A stretch of DNA of 33,531 nucleotides, from assembly GCF_015354405.1 (NCBI RefSeq), contig NZ_JADKYP010000065.1, positions 1 through 33,531 of the forward strand, given 5' to 3'. Positions 7,841 through 15,393 of this stretch are shown here, in pieces. A program made the translations under genes and the position numbers. How positions within the stretch are numbered: position 1 is the first letter of the stretch; every line of letters starts with the position of its first letter. The stretch comes from Nocardia sp. BSTN01 (lineage in GTDB: Bacteria > Actinomycetota > Actinomycetes > Mycobacteriales > Mycobacteriaceae). The notes beneath the pieces were generated by a model, which was not told the DNA's origin, ran no database searches, and worked only from the letters and a program-made list of their open reading frames with translations.

Positions 7841-9202
7841 TCAGGCTCCGATCATGGCCTGGCCGCAGACGCGAACGATGTTGCCGTTCACCGCATTCGA
7901 GGCCGGGCTGGCGAAGTAGGCGATGGTCTCGGCGACGTCCACGGTCTGCCCGCCCTGCAGCAGCGAGCTGAGCAGCCGGCCCGCCTCACGGGTGCCGACC
8001 GGAATGGCGGCGGTCATCGCGGTCTCGATGAAACCGGGGGCGACGGCGTTGATGGTGATGCCCTTCTCGGCCAGCTTGGGCGCCTCGGCGTTCACCATGC
8101 CGATGACACCGGCCTTGGAGGCGCCGTAGTTGGTCTGGCCGCGGTTGCCGGCGATACCGGCGATCGAGGACACGTCGATCACCCGGCCGCCCTCCTTCAG
8201 CGCACCCTTGGCCACCAGGCCCTCGGTAATGCGGTGCGGCGCGGCCAGATTGACGTTGAGCACGGCATCCCAGCGGGCGGCGTCCATGTTCGCGAGCAGC
8301 TTGTCGCGGGTGATGCCGGCGTTGTGGACGATGATGTCGACGCCGCCGAAGCGCTCGGTGGCGAATTCGGCGATCTTGTCCGCGGCATCGGCGGCCGTGA
8401 CGTCGACCGCGAGCGCGGTGCCGCTGACCTTGTTGGCGGTCTGCGACAGCGCCTCGCCGGCGGCCGGGATGTCGGCGACGATCACGGTGGCGCCGTCGCG
8501 GGCGAACACCTCGGCGATGGTCGCGCCGATACCGCGGGCGGCGCCGGTGACCACGGCGACCTTGCCGTCGAGCGGCTTGGTCCAGTCGATGCCGGCGGCG
8601 GCGTTGTCGTCCTTGCCGACCCGGAAGACCTGGCCGTCGACGAACGCCGACTTGGCCGAGAGGATGAAGCGCAGGGTCGACTCCAGACCGGTGGCGGCCG
8701 CGGCGGCCTCCGGGTGCAGGTAGACCAGGTTGGCGGTGGCGCCGCGCAGAAGTTCCTTACCCACGCTGCGGGAGAAGCCCTCCAGCGCGCGCTGCGCGAT
8801 CTGCGCGTCGACACCGCCCGCGAGTTCCGGCGTGGTGCCGACCACCAGCACGCGGCCGGAGGGGGCGATCGAGCGCATGGCCGGCTGGAAGAACTCGAAC
8901 AGCTGCGACAGTTCCTCGACGGTGCCGATGCCGGTGGCGTCGAAGACCAGTGCGCCGACCTTCACGCCCTGGGTGGGGGCGTCGACGAAGGTGTAGTCCG
9001 ACAGCAGGGTGCGCGCGGCGTCGGCGACGCGGCCCTTACCGCCGAGCAGGACCGGGCCGGGCAACGCCGGCTCGCCCGGGGCGTAGCGGCGCAGCTTCTC
9101 CGGCTGCGGCAGGCCCAATTTGCCGGCCAGGAAGGCGCCGGGGGCGGAATTGACGAACGAACCGTAAAGGTTGGGAGCGCCCTTGCTCTTGCTGGCTGCC
9201 AC
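7841..9202 (-). CDS. fabG4: 3-oxoacyl-ACP/CoA reductase FabG4 (two-domain SDR)
   Basis: A 453-residue high-molecular-weight FabG, like M. tuberculosis FabG4 (Rv0242c, about 454 aa). Residues 1-205 form the flavodoxin-like N-terminal domain (with [16 protein letters not shown] and VLVVGTTPE). From about 212 a classical SDR ketoreductase follows: [16 protein letters not shown] for cofactor binding, HNAGITRDK, and the catalytic Ser of DVSSIAG with Tyr/Lys of NYGASKAG (about 358/362). Long FabGs of this class usually prefer NADH. It reduces 3-oxoacyl thioesters to (3R)-hydroxyacyl thioesters. The start is GTG at 9202, with a purine-rich stretch containing AAGGAG and AGGA just upstream. It leads the two-gene operon with htdX and is transcribed from the divergent promoter carrying the TetR-type palindrome. 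Confidence 0.95.
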   Translation of the reverse strand: MAASKSKGAPNLYGSFVNSAPGAFLAGKLGLPQPEKLRRYAPGEPALPGPVLLGGKGRVADAARTLLSDYTFVDAPTQGVKVGALVFDATGIGTVEELSQLFEFFQPAMRSIAPSGRVLVVGTTPELAGGVDAQIAQRALEGFSRSVGKELLRGATANLVYLHPEAAAAATGLESTLRFILSAKSAFVDGQVFRVGKDDNAAAGIDWTKPLDGKVAVVTGAARGIGATIAEVFARDGATVIVADIPAAGEALSQTANKVSGTALAVDVTAADAADKIAEFATERFGGVDIIVHNAGITRDKLLANMDAARWDAVLNVNLAAPHRITEGLVAKGALKEGGRVIDVSSIAGIAGNRGQTNYGASKAGVIGMVNAEAPKLAEKGITINAVAPGFIETAMTAAIPVGTREAGRLLSSLLQGGQTVDVAETIAYFASPASNAVNGNIVRVCGQAMIGA

Positions 9203-9319
9203 TGTTCCTACCTTCTCCTTGTGTCGAATGTGGACGATCTGGACGTCTGCCGTTTCCGTATCTCCCCATTACCCCGCGCGTTGTAGCCCACATCTCCGGG
9301 GTACGGTGTCGACAATTAA

Positions 9320-9335
9320 CTTACTCCAGAGTAAG
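9320..9335. promoter_or_regulatory. TetR operator, copy 2 (fabG4/fadA2 divergent promoter)
   Basis: CTTACTCCAGAGTAAG has perfect 7-bp arms, extending to 9-bp arms at 9318-9337. It lies in the 303-base gap between the divergent fabG4 and fadA2 starts. TANNNT hexamers occur on both strands within or beside it (TAAGTT on plus at 9332-9337 and its mirror on minus), so one bound dimer could shut both promoters. I see no small gene in the rest of 9203-9505. Confidence 0.75.
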
Positions 9336-9505
9336 TTTAATGTAAACCGACGGAATCGCCGGCAGTGCGGTCGGCCCTGGTACCGACTTCATCCCCACCA
9401 TGCGGCATTCCCGGCTCCGGACTGAGAAAACCTGACGAGACAGCGCCTACCCACCCGCCGGCTCCGCAAGCTCCGCCGGCCAGACCGTCCACCAAGGAGA
9501 CTCGA

Positions 9506-10843
9506 GTGACTACCAAAGCCCGTTCGGCGAAGACCGCACCATCGAGCAGCCGGGCCGACAAGGCCAAGCAGGCCAAGCCTGTCGCCGTCCTCGGCGGTAA
9601 CCGCATCCCGTTCGCTCGCTCCGACGGCCGGTACGCCCACGCCTCGAACCAGGACATGTTCACCTCCGCGCTGAACGGCCTGGTCAGCCGATTCGGGCTG
9701 CAGGGCGAGCGGCTCGGCATGGTCGTCGGCGGCGCGGTGCTCAAGCGGGTCGGCGAGCACGGCATGGTCCGGGAGAGCGTGCTGGGCAGCGAACTGTCGC
9801 CCTACACCCCCGCGCACGATCTGCAACTGGCCTGCGGCACCGGCCTGCAGTCGATCGTCACCGTCGGCGACGCCATCGCGCTGGGCCGGATCGAGGCCGG
9901 TATCGGCGGCGGCACCGACACCACCTCCGACGCGCCGATCGGTGTGAGCGAATCCATGCGCGAATGGATGCTCGACGCCAACCGGGCCCGCAACAACAAG
10001 GATTACGTCAAGCTCGTCGGCCGGCTGCGCCCGAGCATGGTGGGCATCGAGATCCCGCGCAACGCCGAGCCGCGCACCGGCCTGTCGATGGGTGATCACG
10101 CCGCGATCACCGCCAAGGAGTTCGGGATCGCCCGCGAGGCGCAGGACGAACTGGCCTACCTCTCGCACAAGAACATGGCCGCCGCCTACGACCGCGGCTT
10201 CTTCGACGACCTGGTCACCCCGTTCCTGGGCCTGACCCGTGACGACAACCTGCGCCCGAACTCCTCGCTGGAGAAACTGGCCACCCTGAAGCCGGTCTTC
10301 GGCAACAAACTCGGCGACGCCACCATGACCGCCGGCAACTCCACCCCGCTCACCGACGGCGCCTCCGCGGTACTGCTGGGCAGCGAGGAGTGGGCCGCCG
10401 AGCGCAACCTGAAGCCGCTGGCCTACCTGGTCGACAGCGAAGTGGCGGCGGTCGACTACGTCTGGGGTCCGGACGGTCTGCTGATGGCGCCGACCTACGC
10501 GGTGCCGCGCCTGCTCGCCCGCAACGGCCTCACCCTGCAGGATTTCGACTACTACGAGATCCACGAGGCGTTCGCCTCGGTCGTGCTGGCCACCCTGCAG
10601 GCGTGGGAATCCGACCAGTACTGCAAGGAGCGGCTGGGCCTGGACGGCGCCCTCGGAGCGATCGACCGCACCAAACTCAATGTCAACGGCTCCTCGCTGG
10701 CGGCCGGGCACCCGTTCGCCGCGACCGGTGGACGCATCATCGCCCAGACCGCGAAGCAGTTGGCGGAGAAGGGTTCCGGACGCGCGCTGATCTCCATCTG
10801 CGCCGCCGGCGGCCAGGGTGTGGTCGCCATCCTGGAGCGCTGA
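9506..10843 (+). CDS. fadA2: Acetyl-CoA acetyltransferase / 3-ketoacyl-CoA thiolase FadA2
   Basis: A 445-residue thiolase, the size of M. tuberculosis FadA2. The GTG at 9506 has AAGGAG (9494-9499) six bases upstream; the open frame extends to 9365 but without support. A Lys/Ala/Ser-rich N terminus of about 25 residues precedes the thiolase fold. The nucleophilic cysteine is C110 in QLACGTGLQS, the histidine is H402 in SLAAGHPFAATGG, and the second cysteine is C432 in SICAAGGQG. It cleaves 3-oxoacyl-CoA or condenses acetyl units, in the cytoplasm. It is divergent from fabG4-htdX and shares the palindromic operator, so dehydratase, reductase and thiolase are probably controlled together. Confidence 0.95.
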   Translation: MTTKARSAKTAPSSSRADKAKQAKPVAVLGGNRIPFARSDGRYAHASNQDMFTSALNGLVSRFGLQGERLGMVVGGAVLKRVGEHGMVRESVLGSELSPYTPAHDLQLACGTGLQSIVTVGDAIALGRIEAGIGGGTDTTSDAPIGVSESMREWMLDANRARNNKDYVKLVGRLRPSMVGIEIPRNAEPRTGLSMGDHAAITAKEFGIAREAQDELAYLSHKNMAAAYDRGFFDDLVTPFLGLTRDDNLRPNSSLEKLATLKPVFGNKLGDATMTAGNSTPLTDGASAVLLGSEEWAAERNLKPLAYLVDSEVAAVDYVWGPDGLLMAPTYAVPRLLARNGLTLQDFDYYEIHEAFASVVLATLQAWESDQYCKERLGLDGALGAIDRTKLNVNGSSLAAGHPFAATGGRIIAQTAKQLAEKGSGRALISICAAGGQGVVAILER

Positions 10844-10873
10844 TCCGCGACGCCGCTCGGCGCGTATGACGAA

Positions 10874-10908
10874 ACGACGCCGGCCCGTATCGAACGGGCC
10901 GGCGTCGT
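10874..10908. terminator. Terminator hairpin after fadA2
   Basis: A perfect 15-bp inverted repeat (10874-10888 with 10894-10908) with a 5-base loop, 30 bases after the fadA2 stop. It also lies just beyond the end of the convergent small gene that stops at 10941, so it may serve both. Confidence 0.8.
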
Positions 10909-10940
10909 CGTATTTCCGGAGAACGTCCGGAAGCTCGAGA

Positions 10941-11246
10941 TCAGGGCAGAATCTGCGGCACGGCATCCGGTGCGAGGACGCCCACCAGCAAACCGACGAG
11001 GGCGCCCTGGAATGCGGGCCCGAGAGCGCACAGCGGAATGAGCGGAATTCCCACAATGGTGGCCGCGCAGACGACGGCCCCGAATACGGCACCGACAGCG
11101 GCACCCGCGGCCGCGCCATTGGCGAGCGGATCATGATTGGCCGCATTGGGATTGGTGGCGATGTCCTGCGCGGCGACGGCCGCCACCGGCTGCGCGACCT
11201 CCGCGGCGGTCGCCTCATCCGACACAGCGGCGGCCGACTGCGCCAC
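10941..11246 (-). CDS. Small Ala/Gly-rich hypothetical protein with hydrophobic core
   Basis: An open frame of 101 residues from GTG 11246 with no ribosome site. The first 45 residues are Ala-rich and polar; residues about 50-95 are a glycine-alanine hydrophobic stretch (NGAAAGAAVGAVFGAVV, then VGIPLIPLCALGP) that could form one or two membrane segments. I do not recognise it beyond similarity in style to small exported Nocardia hypotheticals. Those usually have a signal peptide, which is missing here: reading upstream in frame gives Cys/His/Arg-rich sequence running into the sigma-factor gene. It could be an N-terminally truncated remnant or start at an unrecognised codon. Confidence 0.45.
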   Translation of the reverse strand: MAQSAAAVSDEATAAEVAQPVAAVAAQDIATNPNAANHDPLANGAAAGAAVGAVFGAVVCAATIVGIPLIPLCALGPAFQGALVGLLVGVLAPDAVPQILP

Positions 11247-11289
11247 CGGCGCCGCGGCGAACCGGTCGAATCCGTGTCCGCACCGACAG

Positions 11290-12270
11290 TTATCGCGCGG
11301 GCGGCGGGACCGCGATCGTCAGGGTGTCCAATCGGGCCGGGTCGGCGACGACGTCGTAGGCGGCCACCCGATCCTCCCGCACGGTGAGCAGAAGGACCGC
11401 CGCCAGTGTCCCGTGGGGTGCCACCACCAGGCCCAGCCGACCGTCGACCAGGGCGAGGCCCGCCACGCGAGAACGACTGCGCAGCAGCACCGTTTCCTCG
11501 GCCACCGCCGCCGCACCGCGCACGACGGACGCGATGCCGGGCGGCAGCATCGCGGGGTCCGCGGTGCGTACGACATCGGGCGCGAGAACCGCGAGCAGGG
11601 CGCCGAGGTCGCCGGCCCGTGCCGCCGACAGGAATGCGGTGACCACCTCGCGATGGCGGGCGAGTTCGGCCGTGGGCGTCACGGTGTCGCCGCGCACGCG
11701 GTGGCGGGCGCGACTGGCCAGCTTCTTCGTCGTCGCCGCGGTCCGGCCCACGATCGGGGCGATCTCGTCGAACGGGACGGCGAACATGTCGTGCAGTACG
11801 AAGGCGACACGCTCGTCCGGGCTCAGCGTGCGCAACACCACCAGCAGCGCGCGGCCGACCGAATCCGCCAGTACCGCTTCGGCTTCCGGTTCGGTGAAGA
11901 CGACGGGAGGGCCCGCACCTGCGGAGTCGAGCGCGCCGGATCCGTCCGCGGGGTCGACGAGCTCCTCTCGCCGCGCGGCTCGGGAACGCAACTGGTCCAA
12001 GCAGATTCGCGAGACGACGGTGGTGAGCCACGCCGCGAGATTGCCGATCCCGAGCGCCTCCGCCGGATCTTCGTCCGCCGCCCCCTTGCCCGCCGCGCCC
12101 CGCTCACCATGCTGCGTCCCGGTCGTACCCGTGGCCCGGTCGAGGCGCAGCCAGGCTTCCTGCACCGCGTCCTCGGCCTCGTTCAGTGAGCCCAGCATGC
12201 GGTAGGCGAGAGCGCGCAGCAGCTCGCGGTGTTCTTCGAAGCGCCGCGCCAGCTCGTCCCGATCGCGCAC
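11290..12270 (-). CDS. ECF sigma factor with C-terminal SnoaL-like domain (ECF41/ECF56/SigJ type)
   Basis: 326 residues. Region 2 is at about 5-75 (MLGSLNEAEDAVQEAWLRL, then LAAWLTTVVSRICLDQLRSR), region 4 at about 135-185 (FAVPFDEIAPIVGRT, then TTKKLASRARHRVRG), and from about 195 an NTF2/SnoaL-like domain ends in VVADPARLDTL. Such sigma factors carry no separate anti-sigma factor; the C-terminal domain regulates activity. The WLPEP linker and DGGGR motifs typical of ECF41 are not evident, so the related ECF56-like group is also possible. The GTG start at 12270 is preceded by AAGGTGA. The divergent neighbour encodes a DoxX-like membrane protein and is its likely target; a promoter-like GGTCACC-N16-CGTC lies between them. 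Confidence 0.9.
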   Translation of the reverse strand: MRDRDELARRFEEHRELLRALAYRMLGSLNEAEDAVQEAWLRLDRATGTTGTQHGERGAAGKGAADEDPAEALGIGNLAAWLTTVVSRICLDQLRSRAARREELVDPADGSGALDSAGAGPPVVFTEPEAEAVLADSVGRALLVVLRTLSPDERVAFVLHDMFAVPFDEIAPIVGRTAATTKKLASRARHRVRGDTVTPTAELARHREVVTAFLSAARAGDLGALLAVLAPDVVRTADPAMLPPGIASVVRGAAAVAEETVLLRSRSRVAGLALVDGRLGLVVAPHGTLAAVLLLTVREDRVAAYDVVADPARLDTLTIAVPPPAR

Positions 12271-12271
12271 C

Positions 12272-12298
12272 GGTCACCTTTCTCGGCCCCCGCACGTC
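12272..12298 (+). promoter_or_regulatory. Candidate ECF-sigma promoter of the DoxX gene
   Basis: GGTCACC (12272-12278), a 16-base spacer and CGTC (12295-12298) closely resemble the ECF41 consensus TGTCACA-N16-CGTC as I recall it. It points at the DoxX gene, whose start is about 100 bases downstream, and abuts the start of the sigma gene. Confidence 0.5.
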
Positions 12299-12400
12299 GA
12301 ACCGGATGTGGGAAGGATTCGCCCTGTTCGCCCGCGCCGTGGGCTCGGACCCACCTCTTCACGATCGCAGATCAGGGCGCCGAACGAGCAGGAGGGTGTC

Positions 12401-12748
12401 ATGCACACCGCATATCTGACCGTCACGATCGTCGCCGCCGTGGTGATCTTCGGGGCGACCGTCGTCGACATCGTCAACCCGGAGTGGGTGCGCGGCAATA
12501 TGCGCAGCTACGGGGTACCGGACTGGGCGTTGATGCCGTTGGCGGCGATCAAGGCCGCGGGCGCACTGGGGCTGCTGGCCGGGCTGGTGTTCCCGGCGCT
12601 CGGCCTGGCCGCGGCCGTCGGCCTGGTGCTGTATTTCGTCGGTGCGGTGATCACCATCGTGCGGGCACGCTGGTACGCGCATCTGCCGTATCCGATGCCG
12701 TGCCTGGTCCTGGCGTCGGCGGCGGCCTGTCTGGTCGCATTCGCCTGA
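12401..12748 (+). CDS. DoxX-like small membrane protein
   Basis: 115 residues, with AGGAGG (12390-12395) five bases before the ATG. Four hydrophobic segments are visible (about 3-22, 46-63, 66-88 and 97-114), with the family pattern NPEWVRGNMRSYGVP after the first, IKAAGALGLLAGL in the second and RARWYAHLPYPMP in the last loop. DoxX-like proteins are four-helix inner-membrane proteins; some act with oxidoreductases in thiol or oxidative-stress balance, but the biochemical role is not settled. It is divergent from the ECF sigma gene with a matching promoter, so it is probably part of that sigma factor's response. Confidence 0.85.
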   Translation: MHTAYLTVTIVAAVVIFGATVVDIVNPEWVRGNMRSYGVPDWALMPLAAIKAAGALGLLAGLVFPALGLAAAVGLVLYFVGAVITIVRARWYAHLPYPMPCLVLASAAACLVAFA

Positions 12749-12778
12749 CGCGGGCCCGGGATTCACGGCGCGCCCGGC

Positions 12779-13240
12779 TCACGCGGCGATGCGCTCCACC
12801 GCTGCCACGACCTCCGACAGCAGCGGCAGCGATTCGTCACGCTGAGGTGCGCGCGCCCACCACCGGCCCTCGTGGGTGTGCCGCCCGAATCCGGTGGGCA
12901 GAATGACATTGCTGCGATGGGATCCGATATCGACGCCGTGGCGTTCCAATCGCAGGGTCCGATCCACATCCGGATAACCGTCGAATACCGCGATGAACGT
13001 TCGACGCGGTGGATGTTCGCGCACCAGCACCGGCCCCGGAATGCCGCGCACGGTCAATTCACCGAGGACCAGCGCACCGAGCGGTTCCGGCGTATTCACC
13101 GCGGCGACCGAGTCGCCCAGCGGTAACACCACATATCCCGGCGAGGTGACGCGCACATAGGGTAATCCGAACAGCTCACGATAGGTGTCAGCCCAATCCT
13201 GTGGCGTAGCAATCTCTTTCAATCGCACGATGCACCTCAC
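12779..13240 (-). CDS. Hypothetical protein, about 150 aa
   Basis: Up to 153 residues from GTG 13240; a second GTG at 13228 has GAGG upstream and gives 149 residues beginning VRLKEIATPQDW. No signal peptide or membrane segment. The sequence alternates short beta-like stretches (YVVLPLGDSVAAVNTPE, GPVLVREHP, TFIAVFD) and ends in a helix (LPLLSEVVAAVERIA), suggesting a small soluble alpha/beta protein. Its VVPLG-like core faintly recalls the N-terminal part of actinobacterial primase/polymerase-like proteins, but the match is too weak for assignment. It is convergent with the DoxX gene (30-base gap) and divergent from the stress-protein gene across a 328-base gap rich in palindromes. Confidence 0.65.
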   Translation of the reverse strand: MRCIVRLKEIATPQDWADTYRELFGLPYVRVTSPGYVVLPLGDSVAAVNTPEPLGALVLGELTVRGIPGPVLVREHPPRRTFIAVFDGYPDVDRTLRLERHGVDIGSHRSNVILPTGFGRHTHEGRWWARAPQRDESLPLLSEVVAAVERIAA

Positions 13241-13320
13241 TCACTGTCCATCTCCCGGCGCCGTACCCCGGCTCCGTTCGTCGGTTGTTCCAGTGAATAC
13301 CGGAAATCACAGCAGTTACA

Positions 13321-13339
13321 CGTGATTCGGTGAATCACG
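13321..13339. promoter_or_regulatory. Inverted repeat upstream of the minus-strand hypothetical
   Basis: CGTGATTC-GGT-GAATCACG is a perfect 8-bp-arm palindrome about 80-100 bases upstream of the minus-strand gene ending at 12779. It may be an operator; no regulator is assigned. Confidence 0.4.
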
Positions 13340-13382
13340 CGCGAATTGTCAGCCACGAGTGAGGTTCAGCACACAGTCCGAT

Positions 13383-13418
13383 CGGTCCGGACCGAATGGT
13401 CGCATTCGGTCCGGACCG
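13383..13418. promoter_or_regulatory. Double palindrome upstream of the universal stress protein gene
   Basis: Two copies of the self-palindrome CGGTCCGGACCG lie in opposed 16-base arms (13383-13398 and 13403-13418) that are perfect reverse complements around a 4-base loop. Centres are 24 bases apart. This could be paired operator sites or a stable hairpin. The rest of the 13241-13568 gap shows short CGAAT repeats near 13446-13465 but no gene. Confidence 0.55.
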
Positions 13419-13568
13419 AAATCCGGCGACGGAACGGAACGGTTTCGAATCGAATCGGCGAATACCGATCGACATCCCGCATCGACGCTGATCGCGCGAG
13501 TAGTCTCGGGGCCGCGGGTAGTCGCGGGACGCCCACACACTCACGGCACGGAGGTCCGGGAGGTCGTC

Positions 13569-14072
13569 ATGACTTGCGACTTGATGCTCATCGCGTACGA
13601 CGGATCCGAGAATGCGAAGCGGGCCGTGGAATATGCGGGCCGCTTTTTGTCCGCGCCCAGGGCGGTCGTGCTCACTGCGTGGGAGCCGATGGTGCGCCAG
13701 GCCGCGCGGCTGTCCGGACTTTCCGGGGTGATGCAGCCGGAATGGCTTCCGGACGAGGAGATCGAGGATATCGCCTACGTCGACGCCAAACAGATCAATG
13801 CCGAGGGCGTCCGGCTGGCGAAATTGGCGGGATTGAATGCGGAGCCACGCACCGCCGAATGCACCTCGACCATCTGGAATGCGATCGTCGACGTGGCCGA
13901 CGAGCTGAATGTCGACATCATCGTCGCCGGTACGCGCGGCTCCACCGGCATCCGCGCCCTGCTGCATTCGAGTGTGGCGGAGGCGGTGCTGAAGCACTGC
14001 CACCGGCCGATTCTGCTGGTGCCGCCGGGAAAGGAACCGATTCCGGTCAGCGATCTCGCCGGTCAGCTGTGA
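13569..14072 (+). CDS. Universal stress protein (UspA family), single domain
   Basis: A 167-residue protein with GGGAGG (13558-13563) five bases before the ATG. The N terminus MTCDLMLIAYDGSENAKRAV is the Usp first strand and DGS motif. The C-terminal half has DIIVAGTRGSTGIRALLHSSVAE and HCHRPILLVPPG, the usual nucleotide-binding loop and last strand. The second half of the G-2x-G-9x-G(S/T) ATP motif is altered (HSS where GS is usual), so ATP binding is uncertain. It probably acts in the cytoplasm under stress. It is monocistronic, with a strong paired palindrome upstream. Confidence 0.9.
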   Translation: MTCDLMLIAYDGSENAKRAVEYAGRFLSAPRAVVLTAWEPMVRQAARLSGLSGVMQPEWLPDEEIEDIAYVDAKQINAEGVRLAKLAGLNAEPRTAECTSTIWNAIVDVADELNVDIIVAGTRGSTGIRALLHSSVAEAVLKHCHRPILLVPPGKEPIPVSDLAGQL

Positions 14073-14151
14073 CGGTGCCGCTCCCCTGCACATGAGTCTG
14101 CCCACATGAGATCTGCGTCGCTACCCGGGCGCCGCCCGTTCCGGACACGAC

Positions 14152-14157
14152 TATGGT
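14152..14157 (+). promoter_or_regulatory. Candidate -10 element of entC (leaderless)
   Basis: TATGGT fits TANNNT and ends nine bases before the entC ATG, with no Shine-Dalgarno sequence between them. Confidence 0.35.
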
Positions 14158-14166
14158 CGGGAAACT

Positions 14167-15267
14167 ATGGACGGCTTTCTGCTCGCACAACCGGGGGGCG
14201 TGGTCCGTACGACCGGCCTCCGGCGCGCATTCGACGATGCGCGGCGTGCGGCGGCGGCCCTGCGTGCGGGTGCGGCGGAACTGATCGTCGGCGCGATCCC
14301 GTTCGATCCGGGCGATGCGGCCGCCCTGTGTGAACCGGAACAGGCGCAACACAGCGCGGGCCCGTGGCGCCCGGCCGCGGTGCCACCGCTGCCCGAGGTC
14401 CGGGTCGTCGCGGAAATCCCCAGCCCGGCAGAACATGTGGCCCGGGTGACGAAACTGGTGGAGCAACTGTCGGATCCGGCGCAGCCGTTACGCAAGGTGG
14501 TCGCCGCACGCTCGTTGATCGCGCAGGCGCGGCAGCCGCTCGAACCCGAGGTGATCGCCGCGCACCTGCTGGTTCGCCATCCCCAGGCCAACGTCTTCGC
14601 CGTCGATCTGACACCCGCCGGCCGGACCGGCGCCCATCTGGTCGGCGCCACACCGGAAGTGCTGGTCGCCCGGCACGGCGACACCGTCACGCTGCGTCCG
14701 CTGGCCGGGACACTGCCCCGGCACGCCGATCCCGCCGTCGATGCCGAACGGTCGCGAGAATTGTTGTCCAGTACCAAGAATCGCGACGAACACGCCTTCG
14801 TCATCGAGTGGATCCGGGAACAACTCACCCCGGTCTGCGCCGAACTCACGATCCCCGAGGGCCCCGAGCTGATCAACACCGCCGAGGTCTGGCATCTGGC
14901 GACACCCATCACCGGCCGGCTGCGTGACCCCGCCACCACCGCGCTCGACCTGGCTCTGCTGCTGCATCCCACGCCCGCGGTCTGCGGGACCCCCACCGAC
15001 CTCGCCCTGCGAACCATCACCGAATACGAGGAGCCGCGCGGGTTCTACGGCGGCGCGGTCGGCTGGTGCGATGCCCGCGGCGACGGTGAATGGGTGGTCT
15101 CGATCCGCTGCGCCGACGTGTCCGCGGACGGGCGCACCGTGCAGGCCTACGGTGGCGGCGGCATCGTGGCGGCGTCCGACCCGCGCACCGAACTCGACGA
15201 GACGACGGCCAAACTGCGCACTCTGTTGAACGGGCTGGCCTGCGCGGTACCGGACCAGCCGAGCTGA
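14167..15267 (+). CDS. entC: Isochorismate synthase (EntC/MenF type)
   Basis: A 366-residue chorismate-utilising enzyme of the size of mycobacterial EntC. Visible motifs run in family order: LRKVVAARS (general-base Lys), GATPEVLV, RPLAGTLPR, NRDEHAFVIEWI, the AEVWHLATPITGRL segment, HPTPAVCGTPT, EYEEPRGFYGGAVGW (Mg-binding Glu) and GGGIVAASDP. It converts chorismate to isochorismate in the cytoplasm, feeding menaquinone or the salicylate / dihydroxybenzoate unit of siderophores. Neighbours give no pathway context: no men, mbt or nrps genes lie nearby, so the product's destination is open. It lacks a ribosome site; a TANNNT hexamer nine bases upstream suggests a leaderless or very short leader mRNA. 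Confidence 0.92.
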   Translation: MDGFLLAQPGGVVRTTGLRRAFDDARRAAAALRAGAAELIVGAIPFDPGDAAALCEPEQAQHSAGPWRPAAVPPLPEVRVVAEIPSPAEHVARVTKLVEQLSDPAQPLRKVVAARSLIAQARQPLEPEVIAAHLLVRHPQANVFAVDLTPAGRTGAHLVGATPEVLVARHGDTVTLRPLAGTLPRHADPAVDAERSRELLSSTKNRDEHAFVIEWIREQLTPVCAELTIPEGPELINTAEVWHLATPITGRLRDPATTALDLALLLHPTPAVCGTPTDLALRTITEYEEPRGFYGGAVGWCDARGDGEWVVSIRCADVSADGRTVQAYGGGGIVAASDPRTELDETTAKLRTLLNGLACAVPDQPS

Positions 15268-15393
15268 TCGGGGCTGCTCGGAGGGCGCATGAGGGCCCAC
15301 CGACCGGCGGGTTGCCGTGCTGCGTGCCGCCTGCGGCCCGCCCATGTTGTAGGTTGGCTCGCAAGACGCCTGTGTCGATGTTGGGAGTACGCG

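Noticed and set aside
6241-7971. Plus-strand open frame running from the DUF5685 tail across htdX
   Set aside because: It crosses the convergent terminator and antisense htdX; no domain is recognisable.
9389-12031. Minus-strand open frame of 880 codons opposite fadA2 and across the sigma gene
   Set aside because: It covers fadA2 in antisense and the sigma gene out of frame; composition is Arg-rich shadow sequence.
13383-13418. Possible DosR-type box before the universal stress gene
   Set aside because: The DosR consensus has GGGACT/AGTCCC half sites and a 20-bp span; these sites have GGTCC/GGACC with a 14-16-bp span, so the match is not adequate.
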